Below, piece by piece: positions 15,692-23,998 of a stretch of 64,000 nt of DNA. Location of the stretch: contig NZ_JACJQA010000031.1 of the NCBI RefSeq assembly GCF_014696355.1, positions 62,001 to 126,000 on the forward strand, read 5' to 3'. The translations under genes and the position numbers were made by a program. The stretch is from Pseudanabaena sp. FACHB-1998. Lineage in GTDB: Bacteria > Cyanobacteriota > Cyanobacteriia > Pseudanabaenales > Pseudanabaenaceae. A model generated the notes under the pieces. That model had not been told where the DNA came from, did not search any database, and saw nothing but the letters and a program-made list of their open reading frames with translations. Position 1 is the stretch's first letter. Every line of letters starts with the position of its first letter.

Positions 15692-16726
15692 ATGGAGCTT
15701 CAACTTAGGTCTAAGCAAATCTACTCATCAAGCGCAATTTCCAAACAGAGCGTATTTAGTTGCCATGCGGTTTGGATTGGGCTGATGTTGATGATTGCCA
15801 CTAGTGCATGTAGTCCGCAGGCAGGCTCAGATATTTCAAATCCAAATAATTCTAGTGTGAATAATTCCACTAGTAGCACCACTAGTCGCCAAAACCCAAA
15901 GGGGCAGAAAGTGATCCTCACCACCTTTACGGTGCTAGCGGATATGGCGCAAAATGTGGCGGGAGATAAGGCGATCGTGGAGTCCATTACCAAAACTGGG
16001 GCAGAAATACATGGCTATGAGCCAACACCCAGTGACTTTCGACGAGGTCAAGGCGTAGACCTAATTTTAGATAATGGACTGAACCTAGAACGATGGGCGG
16101 AAAGATTTTATAACAACTTTCCCAAAGTGCCGAGATTAACTCTTAGTGAAGGCGTACAGCCCGTAAATATTGCCGAAGATGCCTATCAAGGGAAACCCAA
16201 TCCCCATGCGTGGATGTCGCCCCAGAATGCTTTGATTTATGTGGAAAATATTCGCAAGGCGCTCGGCAAGCTCGATCCTCCTAATGCTGCGACCTATGAC
16301 GCAAATGCTAAGGCTTATAGTCAGCAAATTCAAGTGATCGAGGCAAAGCTCAAGCAAGCAATTTCCGTCATTCCTGCCGATCAGCGTTATATCGTCAGTT
16401 GTGAAGGTGCATTTTCCTATCTAGCCCGTGACTATGGCTTAAAGGAAGTCTATATTTGGCCAGTGAATGCCGAGCAGCAAGCCACACCTAAGCAGGTACA
16501 AAAGGTAATTGACACGGTAAAAGCGAAGCGCATTCCTGCGGTATTTTGCGAAAGTACAGTCAGCAATGAAGCGCAAATGCAAGTAGTCAGAGAAACAGGT
16601 GCAAAATTTGGAGGAGTCTTTTTTGTAGATTCCCTTTCTCCTCCCGATGGTCCTACACCCACCTATCTCAAGCTTTTGGAATACAACGTCAATACTTTAA
16701 TCCAAGGTTTGCAAAGTTCTAATTAA
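15692..16726 (+). CDS. mntC: Manganese-binding lipoprotein of ABC transporter
   Basis: Periplasmic substrate-binding protein of an A-1 cluster metal ABC importer. A lipobox TSAC places the lipidated Cys at 40. The four metal ligands are visible as His107 (GAEIHGYEP), His172 (NPHAWMSP), Glu238 (CEGAFSY) and Asp313 (FVDSLS). Their spacing of 65, 66 and 75 residues equals that of Synechocystis MntC, and the cysteines next to Glu238 (Cys237) and at 286 match that protein's disulfide. Manganese rather than zinc is therefore favoured, presumably to supply photosystem II. It is the first gene of mntC-mntA-mntB, the same order as in Synechocystis, behind a candidate operator. Confidence 0.92.
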   Translation: MELQLRSKQIYSSSAISKQSVFSCHAVWIGLMLMIATSACSPQAGSDISNPNNSSVNNSTSSTTSRQNPKGQKVILTTFTVLADMAQNVAGDKAIVESITKTGAEIHGYEPTPSDFRRGQGVDLILDNGLNLERWAERFYNNFPKVPRLTLSEGVQPVNIAEDAYQGKPNPHAWMSPQNALIYVENIRKALGKLDPPNAATYDANAKAYSQQIQVIEAKLKQAISVIPADQRYIVSCEGAFSYLARDYGLKEVYIWPVNAEQQATPKQVQKVIDTVKAKRIPAVFCESTVSNEAQMQVVRETGAKFGGVFFVDSLSPPDGPTPTYLKLLEYNVNTLIQGLQSSN

Positions 16727-16833
16727 AGCAACTGATTGACTCAAAAATTGACTCACCAATTGATTCACAAAATAGACAATTCAGCGTAAACAAAAAATCA
16801 AAATACAAAAAATCAAAATAAAAGATAAAAAAT

Positions 16834-17574
16834 ATGGAAACTATCAGCATTGATATTGAAAATGTCACCGTTGCCTATCATGGCAAAGTCGCTCTACATA
16901 AAGCGAACTTACAACTAAAGGCAGGCACAATTTGCGGTTTAGTGGGCATGAATGGAGCAGGAAAATCCACTCTATTTAAATCCGTTATGGGTTTTGTTAA
17001 GCCTGCCACTGGTCGCGTGCTAATTAATGGCTTACCGATTCGCTTAGTTCAAAAAAATAACCTTGTCGCCTATGTACCCCAAACAGAAGAGGTTGATTGG
17101 AACTTTCCCGTTAGTGTCCATGATGTGGTGATGATGGGGCGCTATGGCTATATGAACTTTTTGCGTATTCCCCGATCGCCTGATAAATTAGCGGTACGCG
17201 ATAGCCTAGAGCGTGTGCAGATGTGGGATATGCGCGATCGCCAAATTGGCGAGCTATCGGGCGGTCAAAAGAAACGCACTTTTTTTGCGCGAGCTTTAGC
17301 CCAACAGGCGAAGATTTTACTTCTTGATGAACCCTTTGCGGGGGTTGATGTTAAGACCGAAAAGATGATGATTAATTTGCTAATGGAATTACGCGATGCA
17401 GGCTACACCGTGCTAGTTTCAACCCATGATCTAGATTCCGTTAATACTTTTTGCGATCAGGTAGTTCTCATCAATCGCACGATTCTCGCCTATGGTCAAA
17501 CCTCGGAAGTCTTCACGGAAGAAAATATTGCCCGTACCTTTGGAGGCTTTACACCGCGCTATGTCCAAGCCTAA
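16834..17574 (+). CDS. mntA: Manganese ABC transporter ATPase
   Basis: Cytoplasmic ATP-binding subunit of the MntCAB importer, 246 residues. Walker A is GMNGAGKST, the Q-loop region is [13 protein letters not shown], the signature is [15 protein letters not shown], Walker B is [10 protein letters not shown], and the switch histidine is in STHD. The TEEVDWNFP text is typical of the manganese/zinc family. The 107-bp gap after mntC is AT-rich with short direct repeats (three near-copies of TTGACTCA at 16737-16768), and the ATG lacks a strong ribosome-binding site, so translation may be weak or start differently. Confidence 0.92.
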   Translation: METISIDIENVTVAYHGKVALHKANLQLKAGTICGLVGMNGAGKSTLFKSVMGFVKPATGRVLINGLPIRLVQKNNLVAYVPQTEEVDWNFPVSVHDVVMMGRYGYMNFLRIPRSPDKLAVRDSLERVQMWDMRDRQIGELSGGQKKRTFFARALAQQAKILLLDEPFAGVDVKTEKMMINLLMELRDAGYTVLVSTHDLDSVNTFCDQVVLINRTILAYGQTSEVFTEENIARTFGGFTPRYVQA

Positions 17575-17581
17575 TCAAGAG

Positions 17582-17620
17582 AATTTTTAAGATGGCTGCA
17601 ATGCAGCCATCTTAAAAATT
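17582..17620 (+). repeat. GC-AAT-GC hairpin inside the mnt operon
   Basis: Perfect 18-nt arms around AAT (17600-17602), in the gap between mntA and mntB. If transcribed it could dampen mntB expression or stabilise the upstream mRNA. Confidence 0.8.
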
Positions 17621-17678
17621 TTCCTATGGTTTTATCTATCAAAAAAGTAAATATAGGGATTTAAGGAAGTTAACAATT

Positions 17679-18533
17679 ATGGAACTTGTTCAATGGTTTA
17701 CCGCACCTTTGCAATATGGCTTTATGGTCAAGGCGATTTGGGTTAGTGCCTTAGTGGGGATTGTCTGTTCCGCACTTTCCTGTTTTATGATTCTCAAAGG
17801 CTGGGCTTTAATGGGGGATGCTGTATCCCATGCGGTACTTCCGGGGGTAGTCCTAGCCTACGTGATGAATATTCCCTTTGCGATCGGTGCTTTTGTATTT
17901 GGGGTGGGTTCGGTAATTGCGATCGGTTTTATAAAATCCAATACGCGCATTAAAGAAGATACAGTTATTGGCTTAGTATTTACGGGTTTATTTGCTCTAG
18001 GCATAGTTTTAGTTTCTAAAATCAAAAGTACCGTTGATCTAGGACATATTCTCTTTGGTAATGTTTTAGGAATCGCCGATCGCGATATTATCCAAACCGT
18101 CATCATTAGCCTAATTACCTTAATCACCTTGGCGATATTGCGAAAGGATTTAATTCTGTTTTGCTTTGATGCCACCCATGCTCGTTCTATTGGACTAAAT
18201 ACCAATTTCCTTTATTACATTTTGCTGTCTTTATTATCCTTAACTGCTGTAGCGGGGCTTCAGACCGTGGGCATCATTTTAGTGGTTGCCATGTTGATTA
18301 CCCCCGGGGCGACAGCCTATCTCTTAAGCGATCGCTTTGACCACATGATTTTGATTGCAATGGCTTCGGGGATGTTTTCGAGTGTTATGGGAACTTACAT
18401 TAGCTATCACATTGATGGCTCTACGGGAGGCTGTATCGTCGTTTTGCAAACTCTGTTATTTATGGTTGCCATGATTTTTGCGCCAAAGCATGGGATGTTA
18501 GCGCGATCGCATCAACAAATTATCGAATCTTAG
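17679..18533 (+). CDS. mntB: Manganese ABC transporter permease
   Basis: Inner-membrane channel subunit of the MntCAB importer, 284 residues with about eight to nine hydrophobic helices. Family-typical text includes GWALMGDAVSHAVLPGVVLAY, FGNVLGI and GLQTVGIILVVAMLITPGAT. Start ATG 17679 is preceded by AAGGAAG. Its stop codon (18531-18533) lies inside the left arm of the hairpin at 18529-18575, which probably ends the operon. Confidence 0.93.
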   Translation: MELVQWFTAPLQYGFMVKAIWVSALVGIVCSALSCFMILKGWALMGDAVSHAVLPGVVLAYVMNIPFAIGAFVFGVGSVIAIGFIKSNTRIKEDTVIGLVFTGLFALGIVLVSKIKSTVDLGHILFGNVLGIADRDIIQTVIISLITLITLAILRKDLILFCFDATHARSIGLNTNFLYYILLSLLSLTAVAGLQTVGIILVVAMLITPGATAYLLSDRFDHMILIAMASGMFSSVMGTYISYHIDGSTGGCIVVLQTLLFMVAMIFAPKHGMLARSHQQIIES

Positions 18534-18575
18534 TTAATTAGAGGCTATGCCTAGCACAGCCTCTAATTAACTAAG
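18529..18575 (+). terminator. Hairpin overlapping the mntB stop
   Basis: 18-nt perfect arms (18529-18546, 18558-18575). The stop codon of mntB is in the left arm. The apex is degraded, without the usual GC-NNN-GC. Confidence 0.65.
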
Positions 18576-18778
18576 ATTTATAGCAGGGCGCAAAGCGCCC
18601 CTCTTGTAGCTTATAGCTAGCTATAACCCCACTTTGAATTTTAAGAATCTCAACGTTTTGCAGCGATCGCCTTGTAAGTGAGCTTTACTCAAGATATAGC
18701 AACTTTTTTATAGATTACGAGTTGCGCTTCGCGCTACCCATAATCAATTTAACAAACACCCAAAGTCTTAAAAATCCT

Positions 18779-19612
18779 ATGTTCCAACAAATTTTGTTAG
18801 CCGTTGATGGTTCAGGGCGATCGCGCGAGATGCTAAACATGCTGCTAGCCCTACCTAGTATGCAAAGATCCCAGATTAACGTTCTCCACATTATCCCCAA
18901 CTCGATTAACTCGGAATCCGTTACGGAATATCGCCTCGCAGGTGAAAAAATCATCGACAGAGAAATCAAAAACCTGCGTCTGGGTTCCGAAAATAGCACC
19001 GTCCCCCTACTCAAAGAAGGTGAACCCAAAGATATCGTTTGCAAAGTCGCGGAAGAACTCAAAGCCGACATATTGATCATGGGATCGCGTGGCATGGGAC
19101 GCTTGCAGGCGATCTTGGCTAATTCTGTCAGTCAGTATGTCTTCCAGTTATCAGATGCACCGATGCTGCTGATTAAAGATGATGTGTATATTAAGACCAT
19201 TCGTAGTGTGATGGTTTCCATCGATGCTTCCGCAGCTTCTCAATACAGCCTCGATCTGGCGATTAAACTGGTGAGTGGTGCTAAGGATGTGGAAATTTTC
19301 CTCGCTAGAGTGGTTAAGCGTAAAGAAGATGCTAACGCCGCCAATGATCCTGTATTAGCTGAAGCCGCCGCTAAACTCAAGCGGATGAATATCCCATCCA
19401 AAACTTTTATTGGTTCTGGGGATGTGGGCAAAGAAATTTGTCGCCTTGCGGATGAATCTAACGCTAGTTTGTTGATGCTCGGTTCTCCCGATCGCCGCCC
19501 ATCGATCGCCCGCAGTTTACCCGACCTTGATCGTTTACTTGGTACATCTACATCGGACTATGTGCGTGTCAATGCCACAGTTCCTGTACTGCTAACCCGC
19601 ACCATTGAATAG
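18779..19612 (+). CDS. Universal stress protein, two UspA domains
   Basis: Tandem universal-stress protein, 277 residues, cytoplasmic. The first domain begins MFQQILLAVDGSGRSREML and ends with the nucleotide-loop motif MGSRGMGRLQAILANSVSQY; the second begins IRSVMVSIDASAASQYSLDL and ends LLMLGSPDRRP. The first domain keeps the G-2x-G-9x-G-S-like loop used to bind ATP; the second has lost it, suggesting only one functional site. The frame is open upstream to 18722, but the ATG at 18779 matches the family's normal N-terminus. Role: general stress tolerance; the specific trigger is unknown. Confidence 0.9.
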   Translation: MFQQILLAVDGSGRSREMLNMLLALPSMQRSQINVLHIIPNSINSESVTEYRLAGEKIIDREIKNLRLGSENSTVPLLKEGEPKDIVCKVAEELKADILIMGSRGMGRLQAILANSVSQYVFQLSDAPMLLIKDDVYIKTIRSVMVSIDASAASQYSLDLAIKLVSGAKDVEIFLARVVKRKEDANAANDPVLAEAAAKLKRMNIPSKTFIGSGDVGKEICRLADESNASLLMLGSPDRRPSIARSLPDLDRLLGTSTSDYVRVNATVPVLLTRTIE

Positions 19613-19661
19613 AATCTACTCCCTTCCCACCCAATAGTTAGTGGTGCGGCGCGAAGCCCTG

Positions 19662-19720
19662 CACTACTAATTTAAAATGAAGAAATGGCGTAGCCATTTC
19701 TTCATTTTAAATTAGTAGTG
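19662..19720. repeat. GC-GTA-GC hairpin with an older hairpin beside it
   Basis: Perfect 28-nt arms around GTA (19690-19692), the longest in the window. Its left arm overlaps a damaged GCGGCGCGAAGCCCTGC hairpin core (about 19645-19661), and both outer arms carry ACTACTAATTT-like text, as if one hairpin arose inside another. Confidence 0.8.
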
Positions 19721-19876
19721 GGTTTGGTTTTTAAATCATAAAAGTGTTGTCACACTTTCATGAATTGGTATTAATGTCTATTTTTATACTGAGAAGGGAG
19801 CATCACTCACAAAAAGCTTGCAAAATAAGCTTTTTGTGATTTTTGAATGGCGTGACTTCGTTGCACTATTTAAAAT

Positions 19877-19923
19877 ACTGAAACAAGAAGAGCTACGCTT
19901 AGCGTAGCTCTTCTTGTTTCAGT
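19877..19923. repeat. GC-TTA-GC hairpin
   Basis: Perfect 22-nt arms around TTA (19899-19901), between the stress protein and PBP genes. Confidence 0.85.
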
Positions 19924-19986
19924 GCATAATTAAATTTGCAGGCATACTCGGAAACTGTGCGTTTATAAATTACGTCCTAGCCATCT

Positions 19987-22257
19987 ATGAAATCGCCGAA
20001 ATCGCCACCACCATCGTCTCCATCACCACAGGCTAAACCACCAAAATCTAAGTTGATGACTCAGATTTATCAAATGACACAGGTGGTAAATGGGGTATTA
20101 AAAATTAATCCTAAAGAGCGTGTACCAAAGCTTGAAGTACGCCGATCGCAAAAGGATAAACCCGAAATTTATGACTTAGTGGGCGATCGCTATGTGCTAG
20201 GACGCAGCACCAGTAAGTGTGACATTGTCGTCCAAACACCGCTTGTTAGCCAAGTTCATGCCCAATTAGTCCGCGATCGCTCTCAAAAGAAGGCGCAATT
20301 TATCCTGCAAGACCAAGACTCGACCAATGGCATTTATCGCCAAAAGCAGCGCCTTAAATCTGTGCCATTGCGCCACAAAATGAAAATTACGCTGGGTCCC
20401 CCTGAACTAGCAGAAGCAGCCACAATTTGCTATATCGATCCGCCGCCTTGGTATATCCGCACGGTGCAGTATACGGGCATCGGCATTGGCGCGATCGCAG
20501 GAATAATCGTGCTGGCGATCGGCTATGAACTAGGTAGGGTTCCCGATCTGAAGCCTCTACCCGTTACCCAGCAAGGACCCGTCGAAGTTCTGGCTGGTGA
20601 TGGCATCAAGCGCCTCGACCCTACTGACATCGCCAACCATACAGAATATGCCACCATTGCTGAGTTTGGGCAGTTTATCCCTAAGGCAGTGATTGCCTCA
20701 GAAGATACTTCTTTTTACTGGAATATTGGGGTTGACCCTGTGGGGGTAGCGCGGGCGCTAGTTACCAATGTTCGCAGTCGTGGTGAGCGCTTAGAAGGAG
20801 CCAGCACGATTACGCAGCAACTGGCGCGAAACCTACTGGGCAAAACCTATGTGGGGCAGGAGGACTCCGCAGGGCGTAAATGGCGTGAGGCTGCCGCAGC
20901 GATCAAACTCACCTTTACTTACAACAAAGATGAGATTATGCGGCTCTATCTCAATCGCGCCTATACAGGTTATGGGGTATATGGCTTTAAAGATGCCGCT
21001 AAGCTCTATTTTGGCAAGGAAGCCTCGGAGCTAGATCTCTCAGAATCAGCTACCCTCGTAGGACTATTACCTTCGCCTGAAAATATCAATCCTTTTAAAA
21101 ACAAGAAAACTGCTCTCGAATATCGCGATCGCATTCTTAATCGCATGGCGGAACTGGGTATGATCACTGATAAGGATGCCGATCGCGCCCGACGTTCCGT
21201 CCTTAACCTAAATGAAGCCGCCAAAACAAAGCTCCAAGGCTCGGTAGCTCCCTATTACTACAGCTATGTCTTTGACGAGTTGCAAGACCTCCTCGGCGAT
21301 AACTTTGCGAGGGAAGGGAATTTAATTGTCGAAACAAATCTTGATCTCACAATGCAAAAAGCCTCCGATCAAGCTTTGCGCGAGGCAGTTGATCGCGATG
21401 GCGCAAGTGTCGGTTTTAGCCAAGGGGCGATCGTCACGGTCAATGCCAAGGATGGCTCATTGCTGTCCATGACAGGGGGGGTTGACTACCAAGCTAGTCA
21501 ATTTAATCGGGCGGCTCAAGCCCTCCGCCAACCGGGGTCAACTTTTAAGTTATTTAGCTATGCGGCGGCCGTTGATCGCGGAATTTCTGCTAACACCACT
21601 TTTTCCTGTAGTCCCCATTCAGGGATTATTGGTTGTCACAATGGCGGGAGTGGCGCGATCGATATGTATCGGGGCTTTGCATTATCCGAAAATGTAGTTG
21701 CGGTCAGAGTTGCGGAGAATGCAGGACTGGGAAATGTGGTCAAAATGGCAAAGAATTTGGGCATTACTGCAAAGCTAGACGAATCCAGCAACATGGTTTT
21801 GGGTGGCAATGAGGTCAAAATCTTAGAAATGGCGGGAGCCTATGCCACGGTAGTGAATGAGGGCAAATATATTAAGCCCCACGCGATCAAACGCATTCTC
21901 GATAGTGCCGACTGCAAAAATCCCAAGGATCGCCAAACCTGTCGCGTTATTTTTGAGGCAAGTAATTTTCTCAAGCCACGTCAAGCGATCGATGCGGGTG
22001 TAGCTAGCACGATGCTGGATATGATGCGCGGCGTGGTGCAGTATGGCACAGGGCGATCGGCTGCAATCCCCCAAGATACGGTCGTTGGCAAAACAGGAAC
22101 TACTGATGAAGGGCGCGATCTCTGGTTTGTAGGTGCTGCTCTAAAACGCAATCTCGTTACGGCTGTGTGGTTGGGTAATGATGAAGGGGTGACTAGAGGC
22201 TCAAGCGCCATAGCCGCACAGGTTTGGGGTGACTACATGCGCCAAGCAGTGCGCTAA
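19987..22257 (+). CDS. FHA-domain class A penicillin-binding protein (PBP1A type)
   Basis: Bifunctional cell-wall synthase, 756 residues, building and crosslinking peptidoglycan. Unusually the cytoplasmic N-terminus is an FHA phosphothreonine-binding domain (about 60-135: YVLGRSTSKCDIVV, SQVHAQLV, DSTNGIY). A membrane helix follows (about 163-182), then the GT51 glycosyltransferase (about 215-395; Glu239 in SEDTSFY, GASTITQQLARNLL), then the transpeptidase with Ser518 in STFK, SEN at 567-569 and KTG at 702-704. The FHA domain suggests control by a Ser/Thr kinase; one is encoded at 39.6-41.9 kb, but a link is inference only. Confidence 0.93.
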   Translation: MKSPKSPPPSSPSPQAKPPKSKLMTQIYQMTQVVNGVLKINPKERVPKLEVRRSQKDKPEIYDLVGDRYVLGRSTSKCDIVVQTPLVSQVHAQLVRDRSQKKAQFILQDQDSTNGIYRQKQRLKSVPLRHKMKITLGPPELAEAATICYIDPPPWYIRTVQYTGIGIGAIAGIIVLAIGYELGRVPDLKPLPVTQQGPVEVLAGDGIKRLDPTDIANHTEYATIAEFGQFIPKAVIASEDTSFYWNIGVDPVGVARALVTNVRSRGERLEGASTITQQLARNLLGKTYVGQEDSAGRKWREAAAAIKLTFTYNKDEIMRLYLNRAYTGYGVYGFKDAAKLYFGKEASELDLSESATLVGLLPSPENINPFKNKKTALEYRDRILNRMAELGMITDKDADRARRSVLNLNEAAKTKLQGSVAPYYYSYVFDELQDLLGDNFAREGNLIVETNLDLTMQKASDQALREAVDRDGASVGFSQGAIVTVNAKDGSLLSMTGGVDYQASQFNRAAQALRQPGSTFKLFSYAAAVDRGISANTTFSCSPHSGIIGCHNGGSGAIDMYRGFALSENVVAVRVAENAGLGNVVKMAKNLGITAKLDESSNMVLGGNEVKILEMAGAYATVVNEGKYIKPHAIKRILDSADCKNPKDRQTCRVIFEASNFLKPRQAIDAGVASTMLDMMRGVVQYGTGRSAAIPQDTVVGKTGTTDEGRDLWFVGAALKRNLVTAVWLGNDEGVTRGSSAIAAQVWGDYMRQAVR

Positions 22258-22264
22258 CTTCATT

Positions 22265-22305
22265 TGTAATTTGATGTCGCAGCTTTGCTGCGACATCAAA
22301 TTACA
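22265..22305 (+). terminator. GC-TTT-GC hairpin after the PBP gene
   Basis: Perfect 19-nt arms around TTT (22284-22286), eight bases after the PBP stop codon. Confidence 0.7.
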
Positions 22306-22349
22306 GAACCATAATGTAAATAAATCTACGAAACTTTGGTCAAAAGCGC

Positions 22350-22377
22350 TTGACGACTACCATAGGTACTGTAGTAT
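22350..22377 (+). promoter_or_regulatory. Likely promoter of the HU gene
   Basis: TTGACG (22350-22355), a 16-base spacer and TAGTAT (22372-22377), about 58 bases before the HU start codon. A good sigma-70 type promoter by eye. Confidence 0.5.
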
Positions 22378-22434
22378 TGATTCCGAATCAATTTCCTAGA
22401 CATTCTTAATTAAAGCGACATAGGAGCTATTACG

Positions 22435-22710
22435 ATGAATAAAGGTGAACTAGTAGATGCGATCGCCGAAAAGGTATCCGTATCTAAGAAAAATATTGAA
22501 GTGATTGTTACTGCGGCTCTTGAATCTATCGTTGATGCCGTTGCTGATGGCGATCGCGTAACTTTAGTTGGCTTTGGTTCCTTTGAGCCACGCGAACGCC
22601 AAGAACGTGAAGGACGCAACCCACGCACTGGAGAAAAGATGGTGATTGCGGCAACTCGCGTTCCTGCCTTTTCCGCAGGTAAGCAATTTAAAGAAAAAGT
22701 AGTAGAGTAA
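22435..22710 (+). CDS. HU family DNA-binding protein
   Basis: Nucleoid-associated protein, 91 residues, the normal size. It shows the HU/IHF fold: MNKGELVDAIAEKVSVSKKN helices, the GDRVTLVGFGSFEPRER strand, the DNA-arm motif GRNPRTGEKMVI, and the closing helix PAFSAGKQFKEKV. It binds and bends DNA without strong sequence preference and, in a palindrome-rich genome, could bind cruciform DNA, a known HU preference. AGGAG lies eight bases before the ATG. It is monocistronic, with its own promoter and a terminator hairpin. Confidence 0.96.
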   Translation: MNKGELVDAIAEKVSVSKKNIEVIVTAALESIVDAVADGDRVTLVGFGSFEPRERQEREGRNPRTGEKMVIAATRVPAFSAGKQFKEKVVE

Positions 22711-22725
22711 TTCACTCTCAGATGT

Positions 22726-22757
22726 CAAAAAGGGGACGCAATGCGCCCCCTTTTTTG
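22726..22757 (+). terminator. HU gene terminator
   Basis: GC-rich hairpin (AAAAAGGGGACGC / GCGCCCCCTTTTTT) with one bulge or mismatch, apex GC-AAT-GC, followed by a T6 run: a typical intrinsic terminator. Confidence 0.85.
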
Positions 22758-22810
22758 AAGGTATAATTTTGAGGCGATCGCTCAGAAAAACGGAACAAGG
22801 GAGAAAATCT

Positions 22811-23737
22811 GTGTCGGAAATGTTGTGGTCAGTGGTTGTGCCAACCTATAACCGTCTGCCAATCTTGCAAAAATGCCTTGCCGCATTAGAAAAGCAGACC
22901 ATAACTCAGCCCTATGAAATTCTCGTTATTGATGATGGTTCCTCCGATGGAACCGTGGAATTTCTAACCGCTAATCGCGATCGCTACCCACATTTGCGCC
23001 TCCTCACCCAAGACCATGCCGCCGCCGCCACTGCGCGTAACTATGGCATCGACTCCGCTCTCGGCAAATATATCGCCTTTGTCGATAGCGACATTACGGT
23101 TAATCCTGAATATCTCGAAGCCCATACAGGAACCTTAGCTCAAGGCGAAAAAGTTTATAGTTATGGGCGCATTATCAATACTACAAATCTGGAAGCTCCC
23201 GATTCTGAGCCAGTACCCTCTGTTCCTGTATTTACAGCCGCAATTTTTGATACCTGTAACTTAGCGATCGCCCGTCAATGGTTATTAGAAGCAGGAAAAT
23301 TTGATACGGGCTTCTTTCAATATGGCTGGGAAGATTTTGAGCTAGGTATGCGAATTAAAAAGCTGGGCTTAAAGCGCTTAACTTGTGCAGGGGCGATCGC
23401 TTTCCACTATCATGCTGCCTTCTCCATCGACAAGATGCCGCGCCTTCTCGATCTCGAAGAACAACGCGGCAGGATGAGTATTATCTTCTATCAAAAGCAT
23501 CCCACATGGGAAGTCAAGTTAATGATCCAAAAAACTTGGCTACATCTAGCTCTATGGGGCATTCTCACCCTTGGGGGATTGCTTAATGATCGCACGCTTA
23601 AGCCTCTACTTACATGGCTATGCGATCGGGGTAAGTCGGAAATTGCGATGGAAATCTTCCGTATTTACATGAATTGGTACACCGTAATCTGGATGTATCG
23701 CAATTGGGATAAAGAAAGCAAATTACTATTTTGCTAG
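22811..23737 (+). CDS. Glycosyltransferase family 2
   Basis: Inverting sugar transferase with a GT-A fold, 308 residues. The N-terminus reads WSVVVPTYNRLPILQKCLAA, then ILVIDDGSSDGT and the metal-binding DxD-like FVDSDIT. FQYGWEDFELGMRIKKLG is the ED(Y/F)ELG-type motif of the catalytic base region. A hydrophobic patch near residue 250 may be a membrane contact. The donor and acceptor are unknown; a surface polysaccharide or glycolipid is likely. The frame opens at TTG 22769, but that lies beside the -10-like TATAAT (22762-22767); GTG 22811 with AAGGGAG at 22797-22803 is the better start. Confidence 0.88.
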   Translation: MSEMLWSVVVPTYNRLPILQKCLAALEKQTITQPYEILVIDDGSSDGTVEFLTANRDRYPHLRLLTQDHAAAATARNYGIDSALGKYIAFVDSDITVNPEYLEAHTGTLAQGEKVYSYGRIINTTNLEAPDSEPVPSVPVFTAAIFDTCNLAIARQWLLEAGKFDTGFFQYGWEDFELGMRIKKLGLKRLTCAGAIAFHYHAAFSIDKMPRLLDLEEQRGRMSIIFYQKHPTWEVKLMIQKTWLHLALWGILTLGGLLNDRTLKPLLTWLCDRGKSEIAMEIFRIYMNWYTVIWMYRNWDKESKLLFC

Positions 23738-23751
23738 ATTACATCTCCCAC

Positions 23752-23784
23752 AGAGAATGATGGCGCAAAGTGCCACCATTCTCT
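23752..23784. repeat. Hairpin 1 of a five-hairpin cluster
   Basis: 13-nt arms with one mismatch around GCAAAGT, 14 bp behind the glycosyltransferase stop. Confidence 0.7.
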
Positions 23785-23790
23785 AATACC

Positions 23791-23823
23791 AAATCACAAA
23801 ATGGCTACGCCATTTTGTGATTT
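23791..23823. repeat. Hairpin 2 of cluster, GC-TAC-GC
   Basis: Perfect 15-nt arms around TAC (23806-23808). The inner stem AAATGGC-TAC-GCCATTT is shared with the hairpin at 25424-25456. Confidence 0.8.
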
Positions 23824-23824
23824 T

Positions 23825-23881
23825 AAACCCCAAGAATTAGTGGTGCGGCGCTTCGCGCCGCACCACTAATTCTTGGGGTTT
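23825..23881. repeat. Hairpin 3 of cluster, GC-TTC-GC
   Basis: Perfect 27-nt arms around TTC (23852-23854), starting two bases after hairpin 2. Confidence 0.88.
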
Positions 23882-23888
23882 AATGTCT

Positions 23889-23943
23889 AAAGCCCAAATA
23901 GTGTGAGGCGGCGCTTCGCGCCGCCTCACACTATTTGGGCTTT
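23889..23943. repeat. Hairpin 4 of cluster, GC-TTC-GC
   Basis: Perfect 26-nt arms around TTC (23915-23917), followed by the flank ATATCCTAACAAGAATGGC, also seen (inverted, worn) near 46600-46620. Confidence 0.88.
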
Positions 23944-23966
23944 ATATCCTAACAAGAATGGCGACA

Positions 23967-23998
23967 GCTAATTATCTAGCTATCACTAGATAATTAGC
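23967..23998 (-). terminator. Hairpin 5 of cluster, overlapping the devC stop
   Basis: Perfect 13-nt arms (23967-23979, 23986-23998) around CTATCA. The devC stop codon (complement of 23994-23996) lies in it. Confidence 0.65.

Larger units (their letters stand above)
19613..19986. other. Hairpin-rich intergenic region
   Basis: No gene seen. It contains the nested hairpin at 19662-19720, a short AT-rich hairpin (about 19806-19835, arms CACAAAAAGCTT) and the hairpin at 19877-19923. About a third of the region is palindrome. Confidence 0.6.

Noticed and set aside
23752..23943. Possible CRISPR-like array because of regularly spaced repeats
   Set aside because: Units are palindromes with different arms and uneven spacing; no constant repeat or spacer pattern.
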